From: Acidovorax sp.
Lineage (GTDB): Bacteria; Pseudomonadota; Gammaproteobacteria; Burkholderiales; Burkholderiaceae_C
Direction of reading: 5' to 3'
DNA: 50,128 nucleotides
Assembly (NCBI GenBank): GCA_004210805.1
Contig: SDXZ01000001.1
Coordinates: 1 to 50,128 of the forward strand
Under the pieces are notes generated by a model. The model searched no databases, was not told the DNA's origin, and saw only the letters and a program-made list of their open reading frames with translations. Positions 1 to 8,416 of the stretch are shown in pieces (position 1 is the stretch's first letter; every line of letters starts with the position of its first letter). A program made the translations under genes and the position numbers.

Positions 1-1091
1 CGATAACTCACCGGGCCAGGGTTCGCGCCCGCGCTCTCAGGCCCCACCCGAAACCGTGCGCCGTCGTAGGCCAGCACCGATCCGCCACCCGCCGCCACCG
101 TGTGGATGCTCATCATCGGGGCGCGCATGCGCACACCCGCCACATGGGTTTCAAACTCGCGCTCGAAGGCGCCTGCGTAGTGGCTTACGTCGGTGGAGGT
201 GCCGCCCATGTCAAAGCCGATCACCTTTTCATGTCCTGCCAAACCCGCCGTGCGCGCCATGCCCACAATGCCGCCGGCCGGGCCGGACAGGATCGCGTCC
301 TTGCCCTGGAAGGCGCCCGCATCGGTCAAGCCACCTGACGATTGCATGAAGAACAGCTTGACCCCGGGCATCTCGCTGGCCACCTGGTCCACATAGCGGC
401 GCAGGATGGGCGAAAGATAGGCGTCCACCACCGTGGTGTCGCCACGGCTCACGAACTTCATCATGGGGCTGGTTTCGTGCGACGTGCTGATCTGCGTGAA
501 CCCCACCTCCCGGGCAATGCGCTGCGCAGCCTTTTCGTGCTGGGTGTAGCGGTAGCCGTGCATGAACACGATCGCCACGCTGCGCAGGCCGCGCCCGTAG
601 GCGGCCAGCAGGTCGCCACGCAGGGTGGCTTCGTCCAGCAGTTGCAGCACGTCGCCCCGCGCGCCCATGCGCTCGCGCGCTTCGATCACGTCGGTGTACA
701 GCAGCTCGGGCAGCTGGATGTGGCGGTCAAACAAGCGCGGACGGTTCTGGTACGCAATGCGCAGCGCATCGCGAAAGCCGCGCGTGGTCACGAGCAGCGT
801 GGGCTCGCCCTTGCGCTCCAGCAGTGCGTTGGTGGCCACCGTGGTCCCCATCTTCACGCACTCCACCTGGGCAGGTGTCACCGGCTCGCCGGGCGCCAGA
901 CCCAGCAGGTGGCGAATGCCTGCGACCGCCGCGTCCTTGTACTGCTCGGGGTTCTCAGACAGCAGCTTGTGGGTGGTCAGAGACCCATCGGGCCGCTTGG
1001 CCACGATGTCGGTGAATGTGCCGCCCCGATCGATCCAGAACTGCCAGCGGTTGCCAGCCGGTGCGGTGGTCACTGTAGAAGGAACTTGCAT
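1..1091 (-). CDS. 5-oxoprolinase (ATP-hydrolysing), N-terminal part, cut by window edge
   Basis: The first 363 residues are visible; the rest lies beyond base 1. The start region ([21 protein letters not shown], with [16 protein letters not shown] following) is the hydantoinase-A/oxoprolinase N-terminus typical of bacterial OPLAH-type enzymes, which open 5-oxoproline to glutamate using ATP. A second family motif, [12 protein letters not shown], is also visible. The ATG at 1089-1091 begins 18 bases after the stop of the TRAP binding-protein gene, so it is the last visible gene of the operon. The fused HyuB-like half usual in this family (about 1200 residues in total) cannot be seen. A hydantoinase of other specificity is possible, but the N-terminal signature favours 5-oxoprolinase. 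Confidence 0.85.
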   Translation of the reverse strand, partial: MQVPSTVTTAPAGNRWQFWIDRGGTFTDIVAKRPDGSLTTHKLLSENPEQYKDAAVAGIRHLLGLAPGEPVTPAQVECVKMGTTVATNALLERKGEPTLLVTTRGFRDALRIAYQNRPRLFDRHIQLPELLYTDVIEARERMGARGDVLQLLDEATLRGDLLAAYGRGLRSVAIVFMHGYRYTQHEKAAQRIAREVGFTQISTSHETSPMMKFVSRGDTTVVDAYLSPILRRYVDQVASEMPGVKLFFMQSSGGLTDAGAFQGKDAILSGPAGGIVGMARTAGLAGHEKVIGFDMGGTSTDVSHYAGAFEREFETHVAGVRMRAPMMSIHTVAAGGGSVLAYDGARFRVGPESAGANPGPVSY

Positions 1092-1109
1092 GGTGATGAG
1101 ACTCACTGG

Positions 1110-2075
1110 TTAACGTTGAAAGTAATACGGGATGAAAATCTTGTTGGCCTCGTTGCCGACGGACTGCACCCATTCCCTGGAGAAGCGCTCGCCCAGGCGC
1201 TTGAGCTCGGCGTCGAGCTCAGCAGGTGCGCGGTCCACCTTGATGCCTTTGCGCTGCAGTTCGGCCACCGACTCCTCGGCCACGGCTGCGCTCATGGCCC
1301 AGCCGCGGGTTTCAGCCTCTGTGGCCGCCTGGGTGACGGCCTGGCGCACGCTGGCGGGCAGCGTGTCAAACGCTTGCTGGTTCACAAACACGATGTTTTT
1401 GGGGAACCACGCGTTGATGCCGTAGTACTGGCGGATCTGGCTCCAGACCTGGTTTTCCACCCCGGTCAGGGCCGAAGTGATCATGGAATCGAGCTTGCCC
1501 GCCGACAGGGCTTTGTTGACCTCGACCATGGGAACGTCCACGGGTGCGGCGCCCAGCATCTCCGCGATGCGCACCGTTGCCGGGTTGTAGGTGCGCATGC
1601 GCGTGCCCTTGAAATCGGCCGACGAGCGCACAGGCGCAATGGAAAACAGCCCCTGCGGCGGCCAGGGCACGGCGTACAACGCCTTGAGCCCCCTCGCAGC
1701 AAAGTGCGTGTCGATCAGCGGCCGCTGCAAGTCCCACATGCGGCGCGCATCGGCATAGCTGCGCACCACAAAGGGCACTGCATCGGCCCCGGCAATCGGC
1801 ATGTCGCGCACCAGGCTGGTCATGATGGTTTCACCCGCCTGGGCCTTGCCGCCCTGCACTGCCTCAGGGATGTCGGCCAGCTTGAACAGGGCGTTGTTGG
1901 CGTGCACTTCGATGCGCAGCGCGCCTGCTGAGGTGCGCTCCACATCCTGCGCAAACTGGACGATGTTGCGCGTGTGGAAGGACTCGGCGCGGTAGCCGGT
2001 GGCAAGTTTCCACTGTGCCTGGGCGTGCACCATCGGGGCCACGGCGAGCGCGGCCAACCAGACCATGTGTTTCAT
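1110..2075 (-). CDS. TRAP transporter substrate-binding protein (DctP family), first of two in the operon
   Basis: A 321-residue periplasmic binding protein. A signal peptide (MKHMVWLAALAVAPMVHAQA) is followed by a DctP fold with the family arginine region GTRMRTYNPATVRIAEMLGA, where the conserved Arg binds the substrate carboxylate. The length is normal for the family (about 320-340). It sits between dctM and the oxoprolinase gene, all in the same direction. It resembles the second binding protein at 4080-5048: both share a YxVPWPxQxL(F/Y)S segment, the RxYNPAT motif and RGWAMS near the C-terminus, so the two look like diverged paralogues. The substrate is probably a carboxylate related to 5-oxoproline or glutamate; this is inferred from the neighbours. 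Confidence 0.85.
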   Translation of the reverse strand: MKHMVWLAALAVAPMVHAQAQWKLATGYRAESFHTRNIVQFAQDVERTSAGALRIEVHANNALFKLADIPEAVQGGKAQAGETIMTSLVRDMPIAGADAVPFVVRSYADARRMWDLQRPLIDTHFAARGLKALYAVPWPPQGLFSIAPVRSSADFKGTRMRTYNPATVRIAEMLGAAPVDVPMVEVNKALSAGKLDSMITSALTGVENQVWSQIRQYYGINAWFPKNIVFVNQQAFDTLPASVRQAVTQAATEAETRGWAMSAAVAEESVAELQRKGIKVDRAPAELDAELKRLGERFSREWVQSVGNEANKIFIPYYFQR

Positions 2076-2142
2076 GGCAAGCTCCTGAAGGGGGGACGGG
2101 CCGGTGCAGTTGCGCCGGCAGACGCAGTGGAAGGCCTGGTGC

Positions 2143-3453
2143 CTACTTGGGTGCGCCCATGACGAGGTCAGGGACGATGGTGACGATCTGCGGAAAGGCC
2201 GTGATCAGGCCGATGCACACCACCAAACACAGGAAGAACGGGATGGCGGCCTTGGCAATCAGGTTGCTGTCCTTGCCCGTCATGTTCTGCAGCACGAAAA
2301 GGTTGAAGCCCACCGGCGGCGTGACCTCGGCGATCTCGACCAGCAGGATCACGAAGATGCCGAACCAGATCAGATCGAAGCCGGCCTTCTCGACCATGGG
2401 CATCACCACCGCAGCGGTCAGCACGATCATGCTGATGCCATCCAGTGCTGTGCCCAGTACTAGGTACACACCTACCAGGCAGGCAATCAGCGCGTAGGGC
2501 GACAGGTGCATCGAATCCACCCACTCGGCCAGCTCGCGCGGGATGCCGGTGAAGGCCATGGTCTTGGTCAAGAACGCAGCCCCCGCCAGGATGAACATGA
2601 TCATGCAGCTGGTGCGCGCTGAGCCTGCCAGGCCCTCCTTGAAGTTCTGCCAGGTCAGCGCCCTGCACCAGGCGGCCAGCGCCAGGGCACCGACCACACC
2701 GTACGCTGCGCATTCCGTTGCGGTGGCCCAGCCGGCCACCAGCGACCAGCAAATGAACACGATGAGCAACGCGCAGGGAATCAGGTTGCGCGACAGGTAC
2801 AGCTTCTCGCGGAAGGTGGTGGGCGGCTCGTCGGCCGGCATGCGCTCTTTGTTGCGCACCGACCACCAGGCGATGTAGCCCGAGAACAGCAGCATCAGCA
2901 GCAAGCCGGGCAAGAAGCCTGCCAGGAAGATGCGGATGATGGAGGCATCGGCTGCCACCGCGTACACCACCATGGTGATGGATGGCGGGATCAGGATGCC
3001 GAGCGTGCCTGCCGTGGCCAGCGAACCGATGGCGATGCTCTCGTCGTAGCCACGCTTTTTGAGTGCGGGCAGCGAGACCTTGGCAATCGTGGCGCAGGTG
3101 GCTGCGGAAGAACCCGAGACCGAGCCAAAGATGCCGCAGCCCAGGATGGTGGTGTGAAACAGCCGCCCTGGCACGCGCCCCAGCCACGGCGCGAGGCCCG
3201 AGAACATGTCCTCGCTCAGCCGGGTTCGAAAAAGAATCTCGCCCATCCAGATGAAGAGCGGCAAGGCCGCAAGTTCCCAGCTGGCATTGCTCTCCCAGAA
3301 CGCGGAGAAAAGGTTCAGCCCCGGTTGGCTGTTGGTAAAAAAGGCCTGCCCCACCCAGCCGCAAATGGCCAGCGTCATCGCGATCCACACGCCGCCGGAC
3401 AGCATGAGGAGCATGAGGAGCAGCAATACGCCGCCCACAGTAAGAATGTCCAT
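2143..3453 (-). CDS. dctM: TRAP transporter large permease, DctM
   Basis: A 436-residue very hydrophobic protein of the DctM family, the large membrane subunit (usually about 12 helices) that carries sodium-driven transport in TRAP systems. Family motifs are present: the FGSVSGSSAATCATI segment, GTLGILIPPSITMVVYA, and EVTPPVGFNLFVLQ near the C-terminus. The chosen ATG (3451-3453) gives MDILTVGGVLLLL, the usual N-terminus; upstream in-frame extension is out-of-family. A gap of only 10 bases separates it from dctQ, which is normal for a Q-M pair. It should work with DctQ and one or both of the binding proteins encoded at 1110-2075 and 4080-5048. Confidence 0.93.
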   Translation of the reverse strand: MDILTVGGVLLLLMLLMLSGGVWIAMTLAICGWVGQAFFTNSQPGLNLFSAFWESNASWELAALPLFIWMGEILFRTRLSEDMFSGLAPWLGRVPGRLFHTTILGCGIFGSVSGSSAATCATIAKVSLPALKKRGYDESIAIGSLATAGTLGILIPPSITMVVYAVAADASIIRIFLAGFLPGLLLMLLFSGYIAWWSVRNKERMPADEPPTTFREKLYLSRNLIPCALLIVFICWSLVAGWATATECAAYGVVGALALAAWCRALTWQNFKEGLAGSARTSCMIMFILAGAAFLTKTMAFTGIPRELAEWVDSMHLSPYALIACLVGVYLVLGTALDGISMIVLTAAVVMPMVEKAGFDLIWFGIFVILLVEIAEVTPPVGFNLFVLQNMTGKDSNLIAKAAIPFFLCLVVCIGLITAFPQIVTIVPDLVMGAPK

Positions 3454-3463
3454 TTTTTGCTCC

Positions 3464-4069
3464 TTACAGGTCCGAGGAAAAGTCGCCCTTGGCATGGCGC
3501 TCTTCCACCAATCGCACAAAGGTGGGTACGCCGCCCTGGACCACGATCCACCACTCATCGATGACCGCAACGAGGAACAGGATGGAGCCCAGTGCAAAGC
3601 TCAGCTGCGGGATCCAGATGGGGATGGCCCACAGGCCTTGCGCCAGTTCGTTGAACTGCCAGCTTTCGTAGGTGAAGGCACAGGCCCACCAGGCGAGGTA
3701 GCCAATGGCCAGGGCTGCGATGGTGAGACACGTGAGCTCGTACTTGCGGCGCATGGCGGGCGAGAGTTTTTCGAGCACCAATGTCACGCGCACAAAGTCG
3801 CCATGCTTGAACGCGTGGGCCATGGACAGGAACGCCGCGGCCGCGCAAAGCCAGGCCACCACGTCATTGATGGCGCCCGTGGGAAAGCCGAATTGGCGCC
3901 CCAGGGACTGCACCACCATCAGCACGCAGATCACGGCGATGCAGGCCGCACCCACCGCGCCCGCGGCCAGGTAGGCGCCGTCCAGCGCGCGCCGCAGAAG
4001 ATGCGGCGGCATCACGACGGTGGGCGGGGCTGCGCCCGCGACCGCAGAGGGTTGAGACATGGAAGACAT
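3464..4069 (-). CDS. dctQ: TRAP transporter small permease, DctQ
   Basis: A 201-residue protein with four predicted membrane segments and the DctQ layout, including a WLCAAAAFLSMAHAFKHGDFVRVTLV segment (the G-D-x-V-R-V pattern typical of small TRAP permeases). It has a somewhat long Ala/Pro-rich N-terminus. An alternative start is the Met at residue 4 (4060). It lies between the second binding protein (10 bases upstream) and dctM, giving the order P-Q-M-P in one operon. It is the structural partner of DctM in the inner membrane. Confidence 0.88.
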   Translation of the reverse strand: MSSMSQPSAVAGAAPPTVVMPPHLLRRALDGAYLAAGAVGAACIAVICVLMVVQSLGRQFGFPTGAINDVVAWLCAAAAFLSMAHAFKHGDFVRVTLVLEKLSPAMRRKYELTCLTIAALAIGYLAWWACAFTYESWQFNELAQGLWAIPIWIPQLSFALGSILFLVAVIDEWWIVVQGGVPTFVRLVEERHAKGDFSSDL

Positions 4070-4079
4070 GGCGTGCCGC

Positions 4080-5048
4080 TCACTTCTTGCTGTTGTAGGC
4101 TTCGATCACGGCCTTGCCGTCGTCGCCGGCGGTCTTGATCCAGTCGGCCGTCATGCGCTCGCCCACGGCCTTGAGTTCCTTCTTGAGGTTCTCGGCGCTC
4201 ACGTCCACCTGCATGCCCTTGGCCGCCAGCTCCTTGAGGTACTCCTGGTCCTTTTGTTCACTCATCGCCCAGCCCCGCTGCTCGGCGATGGCGGCCTGGG
4301 CCAGCACGGCGTCTTGCGTGGCCTTGTCGAGGCTGTCAAAGGCCTTCTGGTTGACCACCACCGCGTTGCGCGGCAGCCAGGCAGCCACGCCGTAGAAGTA
4401 CTTCACGCTTTCATACAGCTTGCTGTCCACGCCGCTGGCGCTCGAGGTCAAGAAGTTGTCGACCGTGCCGGTGGCCAGGGCGGCCGAAAGCTCGGCGAGC
4501 TGGATCGTCACCGGCTGCGCGCCAACCTGGCTGGCGATCACCGAAGTGGCGGGGTTGTAGGCCCGCATCTTGGTGCCCTTGAGGTCCTTGAGGGCCGTGA
4601 CGGGTTTGACGGAATACAGGCTCTGCGCCGGCCATGGCACGGTGTAGAGCAGCTTCATGCCCTGCGCGCCCAAGGTTTTGACCAGCAGCGGGCGCGAGGC
4701 CTGGTCGAGCCGCTTGGAGTCGGCATAACTGGTGGCCAGGAACGGAATGGAGTCCACGCCATAGACCGCTGCCTCATTGGCCGCGCCCGACAGGATGAAT
4801 TCACCAATCGCCACCTGACCGGACTGCACGGTACGCTTGATTTCATTGGCCTTGAACAGCGATGCATTGGGGTGCACCGTGATCTTGAGCTTGCCGCCGC
4901 TGGCCTTGCCCACGTCCTGCACGAACTGCTGCAGGTTCTGTACCTGAAAGGTATGGACCGCATAGCCCGAAGGCAGGTCCCACTTGGTTTCGGCGTGGGC
5001 CAGGCATGCGGCGGCCGCGGCGCACAGGCCGAACATCATTTTCTTCAT
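4080..5048 (-). CDS. TRAP transporter substrate-binding protein (DctP family), second of two
   Basis: A 322-residue periplasmic binding protein with signal peptide MKKMMFGLCAAAAACLAHA. The fold is DctP, with GTKMRAYNPATSVIASQVGA carrying the substrate-binding Arg. The ATG at 5046-5048 was chosen because it gives a clean signal peptide and has a purine-rich AAGGAGTCTCC stretch just before it; the reading frame is open further upstream. It is 10 bases upstream of dctQ, so it is the canonical partner of this Q-M pair; the other binding protein follows dctM. Having two binding proteins for one permease suggests a widened substrate range or division of labour. Confidence 0.88.
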   Translation of the reverse strand: MKKMMFGLCAAAAACLAHAETKWDLPSGYAVHTFQVQNLQQFVQDVGKASGGKLKITVHPNASLFKANEIKRTVQSGQVAIGEFILSGAANEAAVYGVDSIPFLATSYADSKRLDQASRPLLVKTLGAQGMKLLYTVPWPAQSLYSVKPVTALKDLKGTKMRAYNPATSVIASQVGAQPVTIQLAELSAALATGTVDNFLTSSASGVDSKLYESVKYFYGVAAWLPRNAVVVNQKAFDSLDKATQDAVLAQAAIAEQRGWAMSEQKDQEYLKELAAKGMQVDVSAENLKKELKAVGERMTADWIKTAGDDGKAVIEAYNSKK

Positions 5049-5064
5049 GGGGAGACTCCTTGGT

Positions 5065-5889
5065 TTAAAAGCTGGCGAGGTGGTGATTGAAAAGGTCCGT
5101 GACCAACATGCACCCGGGGGCGTGGGTGATGCAAAAGGCCGGCTGCGCATTCAAGATGGCAGACTGGGGTGTGACGCCGCAAGCCCAGAAGACGGGGATC
5201 TCATCGGGCAGCAGCGCCACAGCGTCGCCGTAATCCGGCTTGCCGATGTCGGCAATGCCGATGAACGCCGGGTCGCCAATGTGCACCGGCGCGCCGTGCA
5301 CGTTGGGAAAGCGCGATGTCACCTGCACCGCGCGGATCACGTCGGCGGCCGGCATGGGCCGCATTGAAACCACCATGGCGCCACCAAAGGGCCCGGCGAC
5401 TTCGGTGGGCAGATTGGTGCGGTACATCGCGACGTTCTTGCCTTCGTTGATGTGGCGCAGGCTGATGCCCGCCTCGATCAATGCCGACTCGAACGAGAAC
5501 GAGCATCCAAGGATGAAAGTCACGAGGTCTGGGCGCCACAGGTCGCTGACGTCGCCCACCTCCTGCGCCAGTTCGCCGTGGCGCCAGACGCGGTACTGCG
5601 GCACATCGCGGCGGATGTCGATGCCCTCACCGAGCGATGGCAACGCCACCTGACCGGGCTCGCTCACGGCGAGTACCGGGCAGGGCTTGGGATTGCGCTG
5701 GCAAAACCGCAGGAAGTCGCCAGCCAGCGCTTCGGGCAGGATCACCAGGTTGCCCTGCACCCGGCCATGGGCCAGGCCACTGGTGTGCGACGACCATGCG
5801 CCCTGCCGGATAACGCTGCGAACGTGGCGCGGATCGTTGATGCCTTCAGCGCCGAAGACCGCGAGCGCTTTTTCTTGAACAGAATCCAC
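5065..5889 (-). CDS. DUF1445 family protein, putative D-glutamate cyclase / hydro-lyase (YcsI-like)
   Basis: A 274-residue protein of the DUF1445 (YcsI) family. Typical segments are ARHVRS-like [13 protein letters not shown] near the N-terminus, [18 protein letters not shown] in the middle and [12 protein letters not shown] at the end. The mammalian DGLUCY enzyme, which turns D-glutamate into 5-oxo-D-proline, carries this domain; bacterial members are often labelled putative hydro-lyases. Here the gene is the first of an operon that also holds a 5-oxoprolinase, which supports a role in D-glutamate/5-oxoproline breakdown (inference). The start is a GTG at 5887-5889 preceded by AAGGAA, which lines up with the family N-terminus. 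It is probably cytoplasmic; no signal peptide is seen. Confidence 0.85.
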   Translation of the reverse strand: MDSVQEKALAVFGAEGINDPRHVRSVIRQGAWSSHTSGLAHGRVQGNLVILPEALAGDFLRFCQRNPKPCPVLAVSEPGQVALPSLGEGIDIRRDVPQYRVWRHGELAQEVGDVSDLWRPDLVTFILGCSFSFESALIEAGISLRHINEGKNVAMYRTNLPTEVAGPFGGAMVVSMRPMPAADVIRAVQVTSRFPNVHGAPVHIGDPAFIGIADIGKPDYGDAVALLPDEIPVFWACGVTPQSAILNAQPAFCITHAPGCMLVTDLFNHHLASF

Positions 5890-5987
5890 CGTATTTCCTT
5901 GCGTTGGGAAATGCCATTTGTTTGGCGTTGGGCGGATTGTGTTGGGGGGTCACCTGTCGTGGCAAATTCAAAAAATATTGCTCAGCT

Positions 5988-6004
5988 CATCGATTTTTTC
6001 GATG
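5988..6004. promoter_or_regulatory. Candidate LysR-type operator
   Basis: CATCGA-TTTTT-TCGATG is a perfect 6-bp inverted repeat with a 5-bp spacer and contains a T-N11-A core (TCGATTTTTTCGA), the general form of LysR-family boxes. It lies about 100 bases upstream of the first operon gene and downstream of lysR, where the activator site would be expected. The 274-base gap 5890-6163 holds this box, the operon promoter region and the lysR terminator; no gene is seen in it. Confidence 0.5.
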
Positions 6005-6090
6005 CACTTCATTGGGGCAGAGGGAACCAGGTTGGTGCCAAGGGATTACCCGGATGCTCCAATTAAGGGTTAACCCCGAGCCCCCGGGAG

Positions 6091-6123
6091 AAAAAAAAAC
6101 CGTGCGGCGCAGGCCCAGGCCGC
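6091..6123 (-). terminator. Intrinsic terminator of lysR
   Basis: Read on the minus strand, a GC-rich hairpin (GCGGC ... GCCGC, 10-base loop) is followed by ACGG and nine T residues (the A-run at 6091-6099 on the plus strand). It lies 40-70 bases after the lysR stop. The stem is short, so strength is uncertain. Confidence 0.5.
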
Positions 6124-6163
6124 CCGCCAGCGCCATCGCGTGCGGCGCACCCACTCGGATTCG

Positions 6164-7087
6164 TCAGGTCACCGTGGTCTTGCGGCTGCTGCCGCGTTTC
6201 GGCGTTGCTGGAATGACGTCGATGAAGTCGAGTGCCGAGCGCACGATGGCGTCCATCGCAGGCGAGGACGGGTCTTCGCGGTAGCTCACGTGGATGGGCA
6301 GCGGCTTGAGCACGGTGTCGCAGGCCAGCGCCCGCAGGTCCGGAAAAGCCAGCATGCGCTCGACCGCCAGGCGCGGCAGCGTGGCCACGCCAAAGCCGCC
6401 CTGCACCAGCTGCACCATGGCCGAAATCGACGACACGGTGTGCACACGGCGCGGCTCCACCTGCGCGTTGCGAAAGGTGTCGAGCAGGTACACATGCGGC
6501 TGCGATCCGCGCTGAAAAGTGAGGATGTCGGTGTCCACAAAATCGCTCAGCGCGTAGCGGCGCTTGCGGTGGATCTTGCTGTTGCCGACGAACACCATCT
6601 CCATCGGCGTCACGGCCTGGCTGCGGATGCCGTCGGCGGACGCGGGCAGTGCGGCAAACACGGCGTCCAGCGTGCCACGGCGGATCTGGTCGAGCAGCAC
6701 GGGGGTGGATTCCACCGTGAGCTCCAGCTCCAGCAGCGGGTTGTCTTTGCGCAGCTGCTCGATCCACGGGATGAGCCAGGAGTGCAGCACCGATTCGATC
6801 GCCCCCAGGCGCATCGAGACTTCGAGCGGACCGCCAGACCCCATCTCGACCTTGAGCTGGCGCTGGAGCTCCAGCATGCGCTTGGCGTAGGTCAAAAAAC
6901 GCGAGCCCGCCACGGTGAGCTTGAAGTGCTTGTCGCGCCGGTCGAGCAGCAACACGCCCAATTCTTCTTCCAGCGCTGCGATGCGGCTGGACATGGCCGA
7001 CTGCGTGAGGAAGAGCTTCTCGGCCGCGCGGGTGACGCTCTTGAGGGACGCCACCCAGTAGAAGGCTTCGACGAAACGCAGGTTCAT
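6164..7087 (-). CDS. LysR-family transcriptional regulator
   Basis: A 307-residue regulator with an N-terminal winged helix-turn-helix (residues 1-60: MNLRFVEAFYWVASLKSVT, then RAAEKLFLTQSAMSSRIAALEEELG) and a C-terminal LysR substrate-binding domain. The length is normal. It lies directly upstream of, and points in the same direction as, the DUF1445-TRAP-oxoprolinase operon, with a LysR-like box between them, so it is the probable local regulator. The extreme C-terminus is basic (PKRGSSRKTTVT). The inducer is unknown. Confidence 0.92.
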   Translation of the reverse strand: MNLRFVEAFYWVASLKSVTRAAEKLFLTQSAMSSRIAALEEELGVLLLDRRDKHFKLTVAGSRFLTYAKRMLELQRQLKVEMGSGGPLEVSMRLGAIESVLHSWLIPWIEQLRKDNPLLELELTVESTPVLLDQIRRGTLDAVFAALPASADGIRSQAVTPMEMVFVGNSKIHRKRRYALSDFVDTDILTFQRGSQPHVYLLDTFRNAQVEPRRVHTVSSISAMVQLVQGGFGVATLPRLAVERMLAFPDLRALACDTVLKPLPIHVSYREDPSSPAMDAIVRSALDFIDVIPATPKRGSSRKTTVT

Positions 7088-7362
7088 GGTGGTGGTCCTA
7101 AAGCATCAAGCGCGTGCGGCTGGCTCGCTGCCTGGCTGGTTCGTTGGCAAATATCGCGCACCGGCGTGGTGCAACGCGGAGCGGGCCTGCCGGTCGGGGC
7201 CGTGCCGATGTAGCCAAAACGGCGCCCATTCTGCGGTCATCGCACCCAATGGGGCAGTTGCAGACGTGCAAAAAAGGCACAGATCATCTCCACAGACACA
7301 CTCGGCGGCATGGGTCATCTCGCCTGCATGCCCCGTGTGAATGGAGAGTCCTTGGCGCGAAG
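7088..7362. other. Intergenic region upstream of lysR
   Basis: No gene is supported here. Small open frames on both strands overlap each other and have no family features. The region should carry the lysR promoter (minus strand). No clear box was found. Confidence 0.5.
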
Positions 7363-7427
7363 TGCTATCATTTTTATAGCTATAGATGCTTATAAATCAC
7401 GCGCTAGAGGCCATTTTTTATCAAAAT
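7363..7427. repeat. AT-rich dispersed repeat (ATAGCT / GCGCTAGAGGCC type), copy A
   Basis: The stretch is AT-rich against a GC-rich background. It contains TTTTATAGCTATAGATGCTT, then GCGCTAGAGGCCATTTTTTA. The same words recur at 31008-31070, 33408-33460 and, inverted or altered, inside gcvP and hrpA. It abuts the stop codon of the Lrp-family gene. Confidence 0.6.
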
Positions 7428-7886
7428 TTACTCCACGAACAGCGGCAAGTCGGCCTTCTTGAGCGTGCGCAGCACAAAGCTGGAGCGGCTGTGGCGGATG
7501 CCTTTGATCTTGTAGAGCTTCTCGCGCAGCAACCGCTCGTAATCGCGCGTGTCCTTGACGACGACGCGCAGCAGGTAGTCGTAGTCGCCGGACACCAGGT
7601 GCGCCTCGATCACCTCGGGAATGCTGGCCAGCGTTTCGCCAAATTTCTCCAGCGTGTTGTCGGAGTGGCTGTCGAGCGTGACCTGCACGAGCACCGTGTC
7701 GGCCAACCCCAGTGCCTGCGGATTGAGCCGCACGGTGTAGCCCTGGATGACACCGGCCTCTTCCATCTTCTTGATGCGCCCCCAGCAGGGCGATGGGCTC
7801 AGGCCGACGGCCTGGCCGATCTCTTGAAGGCTGGCGCGGGCGTTGCCTTGCAGCACGGCGAGGATTTTTCGGTCAAGACGGTCCAT
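7428..7886 (-). CDS. Lrp/AsnC-family transcriptional regulator
   Basis: A 152-residue protein with the Lrp/AsnC layout: N-terminal HTH (MDRLDRKILAVLQGNARASL, then QEIGQAVGLSPSPCWGRIKKME) and a C-terminal RAM/AsnC effector-binding domain with GDYDYLLRVVVKDTRDYERL. This ATG is used because it matches the family start; a GTG 24 bases upstream (7910) would add eight residues. An AAGGA lies about 12 bases upstream. Members of this family sense amino acids. The adjacent genes encode transport and glycine breakdown functions, but no direct link can be shown. Confidence 0.93.
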   Translation of the reverse strand: MDRLDRKILAVLQGNARASLQEIGQAVGLSPSPCWGRIKKMEEAGVIQGYTVRLNPQALGLADTVLVQVTLDSHSDNTLEKFGETLASIPEVIEAHLVSGDYDYLLRVVVKDTRDYERLLREKLYKIKGIRHSRSSFVLRTLKKADLPLFVE

Positions 7887-8034
7887 GGCGATGATTATTC
7901 CTTGAAACACGCCACTGCAGAATAATTTGCTGCAATGAAAGAATTTCTGAGCAAAAACAGAAATAAATGCCAGCCCGCGCCGCGCATACTTTCGGTCATC
8001 AAGGCGTTCTTACCGGAGCGCACAAACTGACAGG

Positions 8035-8064
8035 GCCCCGGACCGGTTACCGCCGGACCGGGGC
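8035..8064. promoter_or_regulatory. GC-rich hairpin in the lrp-dctP intergenic region
   Basis: GCCCCGGACCGG pairs with CCGGACCGGGGC around a TTACCG loop, with one A.A mismatch. There is no T-run on either side, so a terminator is doubtful. It could be a structured leader or an extended operator. Confidence 0.35.
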
Positions 8065-8180
8065 GCTTGACAAGACCGCAGTGGGACGTACCCCTCCCCA
8101 CCTTCAGCGCACTTCAAGCACTTCAGCACCTGCAACCTTCACGGGCCCGGCCGGCCAGCCGAGGGAAAAATCGACCCCTC

Positions 8181-8203
8181 GCACTGTCGTGCATCGACAG
8201 TGC
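8181..8203. promoter_or_regulatory. Perfect 9-bp inverted repeat, candidate operator of the TRAP operon
   Basis: GCACTGTCG-TGCAT-CGACAGTGC is a perfect palindrome with a 5-base centre, about 215 bases before the dctP start. Its symmetry suits a dimeric regulator; the neighbouring Lrp protein is one candidate, but there is no direct evidence. Confidence 0.4.
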
Positions 8204-8416
8204 ACGCATCTCGACCGACCCATGCAGCTGTCGCCCCCGTACCCCCGCGCCCCGCAACGTTCGGCAGCGTTAATAAGCACGCTTACCAGCACAAACCCCG
8301 ATGCCCTGCGCCATGTTGCAGCGCCATAATTTTCCGGGCCGGTGCACTGGCTGCGCGAAGCCTTCAGCAACAGGTACGCAGGCGCACTCGGCAAGACCAT
8401 ACCTACAGGAGACACC

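Larger units (their letters stand above)
7887..8416. other. 530-base intergenic region between divergent lrp and dctP genes
   Basis: No gene is supported. It contains two strong inverted repeats (8035-8064 and 8181-8203, listed separately), a TTGACA at 8067-8072 with no convincing -10 partner, and the promoters of two divergent transcripts. Small open frames here lack any family features. Confidence 0.5.

Noticed and set aside
342-1931. Long plus-strand open frame of 529 codons
   Set aside because: It is antisense to the oxoprolinase and DctP genes, His/Gln/Arg-rich with no family features, as expected for shadow frames in GC-rich DNA.
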